DNA of 64,000 nucleotides from Oceanobacillus luteolus (GTDB taxonomy: Bacteria > Bacillota > Bacilli > Bacillales > Amphibacillaceae), in contig NZ_JAMBON010000016.1 of the NCBI RefSeq assembly GCF_023715655.1, positions 1 through 64,000 on the forward strand, read 5' to 3'. Under the pieces are notes generated by a model, which was not told the DNA's origin, did no database searches, and worked only from the letters and a program-made list of their open reading frames with translations. Below are positions 1 to 7,434 of this stretch, piece after piece; within the stretch, counting starts at the first letter, position 1; each line of letters begins with the position of its first letter. Position numbers and translations under genes: made by a program.

Positions 1-611
1 GATGGCTATGCAGGTTACAATGGTATAGCTGGAGTTACCTTGGTTGGTTGTTTGGCGCATGCCAGACACAAATTCACGGAAGCCCTTCAGGCTCTTCCTG
101 AATCGGCGAAAACAACCCACGTAAAGGTGAAGGAAGGTCTAGCATTCTGTAACCAACTTTTTGGGGTCACTTCAAACGCAGCCAGCCCATTTTGGATGCT
201 TTTTCAGCATGGCTCCGTGAACAAACCCCCCGGGTATTGCCGAAAAGTGCACTTGGGCAAGCAATCAAATATTGTCGTAATCAATGGGACCGTTTAGTGG
301 TATTTTTAGAGGATGGTCGTCTGGAAATCGATAACAACCGGGCGGAACGGTCTATAAAGCCGTTTGTGATCGGAAGAAAAAACTGGATGTTTAGCAATAC
401 CGCAAAGGGAGCTAATTCCAGCGCAATTATTTATAGCATTGTGGAGACGGCGAAGGAAAACGGATTAAACCCATTTAATTACCTGAAATATTTATTTGAA
501 CAGCTGCCAAATATGGACATGACTGACAAACCGAAATTGGATCAACTACTACCTTGGTCACCGTCCATTCAGCGGAATGTCGTGTACCAAATAAAACTAA
601 ATAAATCATAA
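1..611 (+). pseudogene. IS66-family transposase (TnpC) remnant, frameshifted
   Basis: C-terminal part of an IS66-type DDE transposase; the gene begins before the window. The first frame, open from base 1, reads DGYAGYNG... and GCLAHARHKFTEAL up to about CNQLF (near 161). The homology then continues in another frame as KRSQPILDAFSAWL from about 170 to the stop at 609-611, with the IS66 hallmark EDGRLEIDNNRAERSIKPFVIGRKNW. The usual segment between CNQLF and SQPxLDAF, roughly 20 residues, is missing, so an internal deletion plus a frame change is present. It cannot make an intact transposase. Family call is firm; the exact IS name is not determinable here. Confidence 0.88.
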
Positions 612-640
612 CAATAGTCCACATCTAAAATGATATGCTT

Positions 641-689
641 CCAATACAGTGGACAGAGAAATAATAAAAATTCTCTACTACTGTATTGG
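641..689 (+). repeat. Inverted repeat in front of IS3-type orfA
   Basis: CCAATACAGT (641-650) and ACTGTATTGG (680-689) form a perfect 10-bp inverted repeat. The right arm runs into the GGGGG that serves as ribosome binding site for orfA. It may be part of the IS left end, or a hairpin that limits translation; both are inference. Confidence 0.5.
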
Positions 690-700
690 GGGCATTTTCT

Positions 701-1081
701 ATGTCTAAAAGGAGAAGTAACCATACTTTAAATGAAAGGATAGAGGCAGTATTACGTGTGATGGAGGGGAGCGTGTCTGTAAGCAGGATTGCTAAAGAAT
801 ACGCTGTCGACCGAACGACGATTAACGTATGGGTTCGCAAGTACAAAGAAAATGGGGGCGATGGTTTAAAGGATTCGAGGACATGGAAGGGATATTCCAG
901 CGAGCTGAAAAGGGAAGCTGTTGAATTTTATTTAAATGGAGAAGGCAGTTTGAGAACGACTTGTGAAAAGTTCAATATTTCATCTCATTCGGTTTTATGT
1001 CAATGGATAAATCAGTATACTAGTGGGAAAGAGATAAAATCTACTAGTAAAGGAAGAGGAACCGTGAAAAATAGATGTTAG
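701..1081 (+). pseudogene. IS3-family (IS150-like) transposase OrfA, 3'-truncated
   Basis: 126 residues with two helix-turn-helix segments, as in IS150-group OrfA proteins: HTLNERIEAVLRVMEG..SVSRIAKEYAVDRTTINVWV at about residues 8-45, and SELKREAVEFYLNG..LRTTCEKFNISSHSVLCQWI at about 65-100. OrfA proteins of this group are usually longer and are followed by an orfB integrase gene, which is absent. After about SGKEIKSTSKGR the sequence changes into the decayed 5' end of a RhuM-like gene, so the last residues before the stop are not IS-derived. Start ATG 701 is preceded by GGGGG. Dead remnant. Confidence 0.8.
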
Positions 1082-1993
1082 ATAAATGAAACAGTTTGGA
1101 TGACACAGAAGGCAATTGCGGAATTATATCAATCGACTAAGCAGAATATCAGCCTACATATAAGAAATATCTTTGAAGAGAAGGAATTAGATGAGGATTC
1201 AGTTGTCAAGTTTTACTTTACAACTGCAAGGGATGGTAAAAATTATAAGACGAAACACTACAATCTTGAAATGATCCTCGCAATCGGCTACCGTGTTCGT
1301 TCCCATCGAGGCACACAGTTCCGTCAATGGGCAACAGAACGCTTAAATGAATACCTTGTCAAAGGTTTTACAATGGATGACGATCGGTTGAAAGAAATGC
1401 GTAATTTTGGACAGGATTATTTTGATGAGTTACTGGAACGAATCCGTGATATTCGTGCCTTAGAGAAAAGATTCTATCAAAAAATTACAGACATTTACGC
1501 TACATCAGTAGATTATGACCCTAAAGCGGAAGTAACACAGGAATTCTTTGCAACGGTTCAAAATAAATTACATTTTGCAATCCATGGGAAACGGCTGCTG
1601 AGCTCATTTAAGATAGAGCAGATGCAGAGATGGAAAATATGGGTCTTACTTCTTGGAAAGGTGATAAAGTACGCAAGCGAGATGTTACTGTTGCTAAAAA
1701 CTACTTGTCTGAAAAAGAGTTAAAGTCGCTTAATCGAATTGTTACAATGTATTTAGACTATACTGAGGACCAAGCGGAGCGACAACGTCCAATGTATATG
1801 AAGGATTGGATGGATAAATTAAATGCATTTCTACAATTTAATTATCGTGATATTCTTGAAAATACTGGAAAGGTATCGAAAGCCGTTGCAGATGAGATTG
1901 CGACTCAAGAATATGAGAAATTTAACCCGTATTGAGCAGAGTTCATTTGATGATTTTGATAAATTTATTGAGAATAATAATTTGAAGAGGTAG
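1064..1993 (+). pseudogene. RhuM-family protein, decayed
   Basis: Resembles the RhuM family (Fic/DOC-associated or virulence RhuM), which is common on mobile DNA and of poorly known function. Recognisable blocks are KIDVR and NETVWMTQKAIAELYQ at the start (1070-1130), HYNLEMILAIGYRVRSHRGTQF, FFATVQNKLHFAIHG, and NMGLTSWKGDKVRKRDV. It is broken at least four times. A frame change lies near 1083, and another near 1587. An in-frame TAA follows at 1609-1611 in the frame that reads ETAAELI, and a last shift near 1927 displaces the tail ending in FIENNNLKR (stop 1991-1993). The upstream end abuts the IS3 orfA remnant directly. Confidence 0.8.
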
Positions 1994-2082
1994 TTTTGTG
2001 GTTATAGGTAGTTACAAACTTCTCACCTACGTGGAATTTTCTACGAGAGTGATGATTATTAAGTGGTGGTAATATTAATCTT

Positions 2083-2117
2083 ACCACTAAAAATAGTGAA
2101 CCGTATCACAAATAGTG
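2083..2117. repeat. Degenerate intergenic repeat, copy 1
   Basis: This stretch (TACCACT..AAAAATAGTGAACCGTATCAC AAATA) resembles the one at 2977-3011. They share TACCAC, AAAAT, TGA(A/G)CCGTA and CA(C/T)AA(A/G)TA in the same order with similar spacing. It may be a remnant of a small mobile or intergenic element; I cannot name it. The rest of 1994-2241 shows nothing recognisable except the hairpin at 2186. Confidence 0.35.
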
Positions 2118-2185
2118 GTATACAGAGAGTGGAATTAGTTTTGGATAGTTTAACAATTAATGAAATGTTAAAATAGTTGTAGAAG

Positions 2186-2218
2186 AGATACTGTTTATTA
2201 ACGGTATCTTTATTTTTT
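2186..2218 (+). terminator. Rho-independent terminator candidate
   Basis: AGATACTG pairs with CGGTATCT (one G-U pair) around an 8-nt AT loop, followed by TTATTTTTT. It closes the mobile-DNA region ahead of the TSUP permease gene. Confidence 0.5.
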
Positions 2219-2241
2219 GGTTATAGGAAAGTGGGTGTTTT

Positions 2242-2958
2242 ATGGAGATAATAGCATTTATTATAATCATTTTATTCGCTTCCGTACTTCAAACGAGTAC
2301 AGGATTCGGATTTTCAATTTTGGCTACTCCATTCCTTCTATTAATATTTGAACCTATTGAGGCAATTCAAATAAACTTAATATTGTCTTTAATTATTTCT
2401 AGTGCATTAATAATGAAAATTAGAAAGGATATTGATTTTGGCATCCTTCGAAGATTTATGGTAGGAAGTGTTACTGGTCTGCCCATTGGAATTATGATCT
2501 TCTTGTTAGTTGAAATAAATAGATTAAAGTTGGGAGTGAGCCTTATTATCATAGTATTAACAATAATGCTCATTCTTAAGTTCCGAATTAACCAAAATAA
2601 GAAGAAAGATTTAATTGTTGGTGGACTATCAGGTTCATTCACAACAAGTATAGGTATGCCCGGACCGCCATTATTATTATATTTTTCAGGAACAGAGACT
2701 CAAAAAGAAAAATTAAGAGGTACTACACTAGCCTTTTATTTATTTATATATTTTGTTAGTTTAATCATCCAAGTTACTTTTGCTGGAACAAATAAGACAA
2801 TCTGGGTATCGAGTTTATGGGCCTTACCTTTGGTATTTGTAGGATTGTACTTGGGACAACTATTATTTAAAAGGATTAATCAAAATATTTTTCGAATATT
2901 TACATATATAATCTTATTGTTTACGGGGATTTACTTGCTGATTGAGAGTTTGAGATGA
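2242..2958 (+). CDS. TSUP-family permease (TauE/SafE type)
   Basis: 238-residue, very hydrophobic membrane protein with about seven or eight predicted helices. It starts LFASVLQTSTGFGFSILATP, and the second half carries SIGMPGPPLLLYFSG; the two regions are the duplicated signature of the TSUP/TauE-SafE family (PF01925). Members move small organic or sulfur-containing anions (sulfite, sulfoacetate and similar) across the membrane. The substrate here cannot be read from sequence and no sulfur gene is adjacent. It is monocistronic: hairpins lie before (2186) and after (3053). Length is normal for the short members of the family. Confidence 0.85.
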   Translation: MEIIAFIIIILFASVLQTSTGFGFSILATPFLLLIFEPIEAIQINLILSLIISSALIMKIRKDIDFGILRRFMVGSVTGLPIGIMIFLLVEINRLKLGVSLIIIVLTIMLILKFRINQNKKKDLIVGGLSGSFTTSIGMPGPPLLLYFSGTETQKEKLRGTTLAFYLFIYFVSLIIQVTFAGTNKTIWVSSLWALPLVFVGLYLGQLLFKRINQNIFRIFTYIILLFTGIYLLIESLR

Positions 2959-2976
2959 TTATAATCAATAAGGTAA

Positions 2977-3011
2977 CAATATCTGTTCTACCACACCAAA
3001 ATGCTGAGCCG
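2977..3011. repeat. Degenerate intergenic repeat, copy 2
   Basis: Second copy of the element at 2083-2117 (TACCACACC AAAATGCTGAGCCGTACC..). About three quarters of the aligned bases match by eye. It lies just after the TSUP gene, so the two copies bracket that gene. Confidence 0.35.
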
Positions 3012-3052
3012 TACCATAAGTAAATGAGGTTTTTACTGTATTTTAATGATAA

Positions 3053-3099
3053 GACGGAGAAAAGCATTTGTAAAATAATGACTTATCTCCGTCCTTTTC
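3053..3099 (+). terminator. Terminator after TSUP permease
   Basis: GACGGAGA (3053-3060) and TCTCCGTC (3086-3093) form a perfect 8-bp stem with a long AT-rich loop, then CTTTTCT. The loop is long for a classical terminator. Confidence 0.45.
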
Positions 3100-3160
3100 T
3101 GCTAATATGGTTATAATCATTAGTTATGTTTTTTTGTATTAATATAGTGGGGGGAAGAAA

Positions 3161-3811
3161 ATGGGGGTTACTGTCAACAAACTTTTATTAATTGGAACGT
3201 TAGGCTTAGTATTAGGCGGTTGTTCTGAGATGACTGACGAGGAAGATAGTTTCGAGAAGATAACGGACGAGACATGGGTAGAAACTGTAGAATTAGATGA
3301 AGAAATTGAAGAAAGAAGTATTGTAGCGGATGAAATCACAACAACCTTCTATCCGGAAGTAAATAGACTAAGAAATCTTACCGAAGAAGATCTAGAGTGG
3401 TACGACATTATTATGACAAGATTAAATGCTATAGATGATTTCTCAGGTGATCGGGAAACTGTATACGAGATAGCCAAAGAATACGGAGAAGATCCTGAAG
3501 AGCTGTGGTCTGATTGGTTAGAGATCGTTAGTGCAAAATGGTATGGTGACATGGGTAACTATGCTATTTTATCAGAGAATTCTCATAAATTAACTACTGA
3601 AATCCTCGAAAAAAACATCGTGGGAGAAAATATAGAATCACTTGGCGGTGGATCTACCTTTGACGATGAAAAATTAACCACATATGCACATCAAGAGATA
3701 TCCGTTGATGGAGAAACTTACAGAATTTCCTACATAATTGAACACAGAGATGATTTTAAGATCGCTGAAATAACTGAGTTTAAAGTTAACGGGCAAAAAA
3801 TAGATTTATAG
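3161..3811 (+). CDS. Putative lipoprotein, unknown function
   Basis: 216 residues. A short signal peptide ends in the lipobox LVLGGC (Cys21), so the protein should be lipid-anchored outside the membrane. The mature part is acidic and soluble, begins with an EDSFEKITDE...ELDEEIEERS stretch, and has no family motif I recognise. A GGGGGGAAG ribosome binding site sits just before ATG 3161. The GC and codon style match the neighbours. It stands alone between a hairpin at 3053 and the inverted repeat at 3835. Confidence 0.7.
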   Translation: MGVTVNKLLLIGTLGLVLGGCSEMTDEEDSFEKITDETWVETVELDEEIEERSIVADEITTTFYPEVNRLRNLTEEDLEWYDIIMTRLNAIDDFSGDRETVYEIAKEYGEDPEELWSDWLEIVSAKWYGDMGNYAILSENSHKLTTEILEKNIVGENIESLGGGSTFDDEKLTTYAHQEISVDGETYRISYIIEHRDDFKIAEITEFKVNGQKIDL

Positions 3812-3834
3812 ATATACTTTATATAGTGTAACTG

Positions 3835-3864
3835 GAGGAGTCAGTAATCATGCGCTGACTCCTC
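3835..3864. terminator. Hairpin between convergent genes
   Basis: GAGGAGTCAG (3835-3844) and CTGACTCCTC (3855-3864) form a perfect 10-bp stem with a 10-nt loop between two convergent genes. No clear T run follows on either strand, so termination is likely but not textbook. Confidence 0.5.
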
Positions 3865-3890
3865 ACCATAAACAAACTAATTACTATAGT

Positions 3891-4313
3891 TTATTGATAC
3901 GATAGTCTATTTTGAAAAGACCTCAAACCAGCTTCTGCAACTTGTACATCATGAGGCACAGTACTTCCACTGACTCCAATTGCCCCTACTACCTTATCGT
4001 CGATGACAAGAGGGATTCCTCCTCCAAAGACGACAAGCCGCCCATTATTTGTTGTATTCAACCCGTAAAGTTCAGCTGCAGGAACAGTTGCATCAGCTAG
4101 ATTTGCTGTTGGCATTTTTAATGCTACAGAGGTCCATGCTTTATTTTGAGCAATGTCGATACTTGCTAGCCATGCATCATCCATCCGGTGTATTGCAATC
4201 AGATTTCCTCCATTATCCACTACGGAAATTACCATAGAAACCCCAAGCTTATTTGCTTCTTGTTCAGCACCTGCAATAATTTCCTTTGCCAGTTCTAATG
4301 TAATGTTAGTCAT
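3891..4313 (-). CDS. GlcG/HbpS-like protein (PF03928)
   Basis: 140 residues spanning a whole GlcG/HbpS (DUF336) domain: ITLELAKEIIAGAEQEANKLG at the start, VSVVDNGGNLIAIHRMDDAW-like strand region, NTTNNGRLVVFGGGIPLV, and VVGAIGVSGSTVPHDVQVAEAG near the end. Family members are small cytosolic or secreted proteins linked to glycolate, haem or corrinoid metabolism; the exact role is unsettled. GAGGAGGC precedes ATG 4313. The gene is transcribed away from the HxlR regulator at 4603, so regulator and target are plausibly linked. The 289-bp gap between them should carry both promoters. Confidence 0.85.
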   Translation of the reverse strand: MTNITLELAKEIIAGAEQEANKLGVSMVISVVDNGGNLIAIHRMDDAWLASIDIAQNKAWTSVALKMPTANLADATVPAAELYGLNTTNNGRLVVFGGGIPLVIDDKVVGAIGVSGSTVPHDVQVAEAGLRSFQNRLSYQ

Positions 4314-4602
4314 ATGTTTGCCTCCTCATTTAATAACTTATTTATTAATCCAATTCGGCATGTCTAAGATCTGGTTGAGATACAATCACCTTGTTCCTTG
4401 CTAGCTACCATCTCCTATTCTTTTTCCCTTACGAGATTTCTTACTGGTGCAAATCTATATCTTAATCTGCAACAGTAGTTAAACTAACATTCTCTATCTT
4501 TATACAATTCTAAAGTGTATTTCCTTTTAGTGGAAGAACGCACTTTTTTGTGAGAAGGTTACTTAAAGGATACTTTTAGAATATAGGGAAGGGGAGGAGC
4601 GA

Positions 4603-4962
4603 ATGGAACAGTTAAGGTCTGAAGTTAAAAGGAAAATTGCAAATGGTGAGTTTAATTGTGAAAAGGAATTAACCTTATCCCTTTTTAGTGGTAAATGGAA
4701 AATAATCATTATTTACTATCTAGGTACAGAAGGGAAATTGCGATTTAGTGAGATTAAACGATTGCTTCCTAAAATTACACATAAGGTATTGACCACTCAA
4801 ATTAGGGAGTTGGAAGAGGATGGGATTATACACCGTCAAGTATTTCCTGAAGTTCCTCCGCGGGTGGAGTATTCATTGACAGAATTAGGTAAAAGTCTCA
4901 TGCCGATCATTCTACTAATGGAAGAGTGGGGGAAGAAAAATATTAAGTACTATTTGAGCTAA
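4603..4962 (+). CDS. HxlR-family transcriptional regulator
   Basis: 119 residues, a complete HxlR winged helix-turn-helix (PF01638): [49 protein letters not shown], then the wing [22 protein letters not shown]. Cys19, in the N-terminal arm, is at the position used for thiol or quinone sensing in HypR/YodB-type members, so a redox or electrophile signal is possible. A GGGGAGGAG ribosome binding site supports ATG 4603. It is divergent from the GlcG-like gene, which is its most likely target, and it probably also represses itself. Confidence 0.85.
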   Translation: MEQLRSEVKRKIANGEFNCEKELTLSLFSGKWKIIIIYYLGTEGKLRFSEIKRLLPKITHKVLTTQIRELEEDGIIHRQVFPEVPPRVEYSLTELGKSLMPIILLMEEWGKKNIKYYLS

Positions 4963-5001
4963 ATGGCTATTCTTGTAAAAAATACACTTGTCAACAAAAT
5001 C

Positions 5002-5160
5002 GTATACATGTATACAAATGCGTAAACTTTATGTGTACAAATATGTTTACGTGTGTACATATTTGTACACTCAGTGTTATATCAACATGTATACAAAAAT
5101 GTAGTTATTGTTTACGAAAATGTATACAATCAGAGTGAGTTTGTATACAAGTTTACAAAT
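5002..5160. repeat. Iteron-like motif array, putative parC centromere
   Basis: Dense array upstream of a ParM-like gene. TGTATACAA occurs at 5009, 5088, 5121 and 5142, with GTATACATGTATAC at 5002-5015 (perfect 14-bp palindrome) and TTGTATACAA at 5141-5150 (palindrome). GTGTACAAATATGT (5033-5046) and ACATATTTGTACAC (5057-5070) are a perfect 14-bp inverted repeat. A second motif, GTTTACG or GTTTACA, occurs at about 5021 (reverse), 5045, 5110 and 5151. In type II partition systems the ParR adaptor binds repeats like these just upstream of parM. The position and repeat density support that role; binding is inferred. Confidence 0.7.
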
Positions 5161-5249
5161 TTATTTCAAATCAGTATTTATCATTGAAGAATCTATTAAA
5201 CTCATATATGCTTTTTATACACAGAAAGAGTTTACATAGAGAATAGTTT

Positions 5250-5266
5250 AAAGTGAAACTCACTTT
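5250..5266. promoter_or_regulatory. Inverted repeat upstream of parM-like gene
   Basis: AAAGTGA (5250-5256) and TCACTTT (5260-5266) form a perfect 7-bp inverted repeat between the motif array and the ParM-like gene. It may be a regulator site or part of the partition site. The rest of 5161-5398 is AT-rich, with no gene. Confidence 0.35.
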
Positions 5267-5398
5267 GTGTGTTTATTACATTGAATGTTTGTAACAGAAT
5301 CTGTGATTAAGGGTTTTAGATTCTTCTTAGAAATAAGTATTGTCTCTCATAATCGGATAATGCGAGGAAAAATATTAATTGAAAAGGAATGATGATGG

Positions 5399-6571
5399 AT
5401 GACTAAATCGAGAATTGCAGCAGTTGATGTTGGTAATGATTCAATCAAAGCAATCTTTGGAGAATTAGATTATGAAGTGAATATCCCGAACATCATAGCG
5501 AGGGATACAGAAGATCGTCCAGTTATTGGAATCGAGGAATTAGATAATAAAGATCCTCTAGAGGGCATCCATTTAAAAGTACATTCTCCAGCTCTAAAGG
5601 AAAATAATGCAATTTACCGAGTGGGTCATCTAGCGACTAAAAGTGGTAGTGCAGAAGAGTTGGATCCAGGAAGCAGCAAATCAGAAGAAGACCAACCACT
5701 AGTGATGCTGTTGGCTACGTTGGCGTTGGATGCAGCAAGGGAAGAAAATCAGTCGGTTTTCCCACGCGAAAAAAATGTTATCGATGCTAATTATACATTA
5801 GGAACTGGCCTCCCCCTTCGTGAAGTGAAAGAAGGTAAGGATGTTGGATATCGTTCGAAATTGGCAGGATCTGTACACCAGGTAGAGTTTCTTGTTACAC
5901 CAAAGTTCCAAGGGTTAAAAGTGAACATTAAATTTAATGAAGTAAAAGTGTACCCGGAAGGCTTTGCTGCTTATATTAATCTTGTGATGGACAATGACCT
6001 TAAAGTTATTAATAAAGATTTAATTGATAAGAGAATTCTAATCCAAGACATTGGTGGCTTATCAACGGATATAGCGGTAATTCGTAACCGGAATGTTGAT
6101 GATGATAAAGCGCAAGGATTTAATCTCGGCGTTTCTGAAGCACTAGAGTCGATAAGAGAAGAAATAAGGTCTAAACACGGAATAGAATTAGATAGCCGTC
6201 GTGATGTCGTTGATATCATCACAAGAAAAAATAACCGTAATCATATTATGGTTAAAGGAAATCGTACTAGCGTTCATGATATTACAGACCACATCCTGCT
6301 GGAATTAGCTAAGAAGCAATATCGTTTACTACGCAATATGTGGCTTAAAAATTCACAAACAGAGATTTGTTATTTCGTTGGTGGTGGATCGAACGTATTG
6401 AAGGATTATTTAAAAACATTAAATAATAATCTGGACGGATATAATATCGAATTCTTTGAAGATGAAAAAGAGAGCATTTGGATGATGGCAAACGCATATT
6501 ATAAGCTTATTACCGATCATGTAAGAAAGACAGAGAAGAAAAAGGCACCAAAAGAGCCAGTAAAAAAATAA
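5399..6571 (+). CDS. parM: ParM/StbA-family actin-like ATPase
   Basis: 390 residues with the actin/Hsp70 fold motifs in order: phosphate-1 loop VDVGNDSIK (9-17), phosphate-2 loop QDIGGLSTDIAVI (Asp217, Gly219-220), and adenosine motif YFVGGGSNVL (325-334). The tail is lysine-rich. Proteins of this family polymerise into filaments that push DNA copies apart in type II plasmid partition. Just upstream is a repeat array at 5002-5160, and 14 bases downstream is a small DNA-binding-like partner, so the parC-parM-parR order is complete. The setting appears chromosomal, so the cargo may be an integrated element or the chromosome itself; this is inference. AAAGGA lies upstream of ATG 5399. Confidence 0.85.
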   Translation: MTKSRIAAVDVGNDSIKAIFGELDYEVNIPNIIARDTEDRPVIGIEELDNKDPLEGIHLKVHSPALKENNAIYRVGHLATKSGSAEELDPGSSKSEEDQPLVMLLATLALDAAREENQSVFPREKNVIDANYTLGTGLPLREVKEGKDVGYRSKLAGSVHQVEFLVTPKFQGLKVNIKFNEVKVYPEGFAAYINLVMDNDLKVINKDLIDKRILIQDIGGLSTDIAVIRNRNVDDDKAQGFNLGVSEALESIREEIRSKHGIELDSRRDVVDIITRKNNRNHIMVKGNRTSVHDITDHILLELAKKQYRLLRNMWLKNSQTEICYFVGGGSNVLKDYLKTLNNNLDGYNIEFFEDEKESIWMMANAYYKLITDHVRKTEKKKAPKEPVKK

Positions 6572-6585
6572 AGTAAGGTGATCTT

Positions 6586-7191
6586 GTGAAAAAGTCTGTC
6601 TCAAATGAGGTGAAAAGGGGCCAAGCGATTTCTTTTCGCGTCCCCTCTGATACGCCTGATCATTTATTAAAGCATCTCCAGAAATTAAAAGAAACGGAAA
6701 GAAGGAATTTTTCCAGTAAGATTGCTGAGTTTGTATTGCAGGGGGTTGGTCAATCCCTCTCAAGGGAAAAAGAAGTGATTACTATTCCCCTCCCCCACAA
6801 ATTAACGAAGCATCAGAGGAATTGGCTAAAACATGAACATTCGGAGGCATTGCTGGGGAGCATTGTTTATCAGCTATTATCAGATCCTGCCCGAGCAGCT
6901 TCCTTGCTTGCATCATTGAATAGTAGTTCCCTGGATATTGATGAAGCTTTATATCTCCAAGAAGAAATTGACATGGGAGTACCTCCAATAGAAGAAGTAA
7001 ACATGGAAACCCCCTCCCCTTCTTCAGAGAAAACGCCTTCAGCAGATGACTTGAATCCGTCAGACGACGATATCGATTCATTTGTATTGGAGAAAGTGAA
7101 TGAGGATGATTCCGCTAACACGGAAGAAGACGACTCCGAAGAGGATTTGGATAGTCTTTTAGGGGATTTTCTAGCAGAAATGAATAAATAA
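6586..7191 (+). CDS. ParR-like ribbon-helix-helix adaptor
   Basis: 201 residues. Residues about 10-55 read as a ribbon-helix-helix unit: a strand, GQAISFRVPSDTP, then helices HLLKHLQKLKETERR and FSSKIAEFVLQGV. A middle helical part follows, then a strongly acidic, low-complexity C-terminus (EEDDSEEDLDSLLGDFL). ParR adaptors of type II partition pair an N-terminal RHH that binds parC with a C-terminal segment that caps the ParM filament, and this layout fits. The start is GTG 6586 after AAGGTGATC, 14 bases from parM, so the two are one operon. ParR proteins diverge fast, so the name rests on position and fold pattern rather than on sequence identity. Confidence 0.65.
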   Translation: MKKSVSNEVKRGQAISFRVPSDTPDHLLKHLQKLKETERRNFSSKIAEFVLQGVGQSLSREKEVITIPLPHKLTKHQRNWLKHEHSEALLGSIVYQLLSDPARAASLLASLNSSSLDIDEALYLQEEIDMGVPPIEEVNMETPSPSSEKTPSADDLNPSDDDIDSFVLEKVNEDDSANTEEDDSEEDLDSLLGDFLAEMNK

Positions 7192-7204
7192 ATGGTATGA
7201 ATAG

Positions 7205-7252
7205 ATAGGATTATTGGTATTGCACAATACGCAAAACCAATAATCCTATTTT
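7205..7252 (+). terminator. Terminator of the parMR-like operon
   Basis: ATAGGATTATTGGT (7205-7218) and ACCAATAATCCTAT (7236-7249) form a perfect 14-bp stem with a 17-nt loop, followed by TTTGTG. Confidence 0.7.
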
Positions 7253-7434
7253 GTGTGGAAGCTATCGTTGAATAATCATTAATCTCATTTAATAAAGTAT
7301 ATCATGACAAGACTTTTAAGAGTGGAATTGCTTCAATTTCCAGTATAGGACTACATTGGAAATTGTTGGTCTATTTGAGGAAATGTATGATAAACTCAAT
7401 GACGGTGCAGTTTTAAGCTATGGAGGGGATTTAA

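Noticed and set aside
4501-4580. HxlR operator from AAAGTGTATTTCC and AAAGGATACTTT
   Set aside because: The two sequences are only loosely inverted relative to each other; too weak to annotate as a site by eye.
4963-5398. Plasmid replication origin
   Set aside because: Iteron-like motifs are present but no rep gene, DnaA box cluster or AT-rich unwinding element adjacent to a rep gene is seen; the ParM/ParR genes explain the array better.
1-7191. Prophage or complete ICE
   Set aside because: Only dead transposases, a decayed rhuM and a partition-like cassette are present; no integrase, relaxase, capsid or terminase genes and no att repeats.
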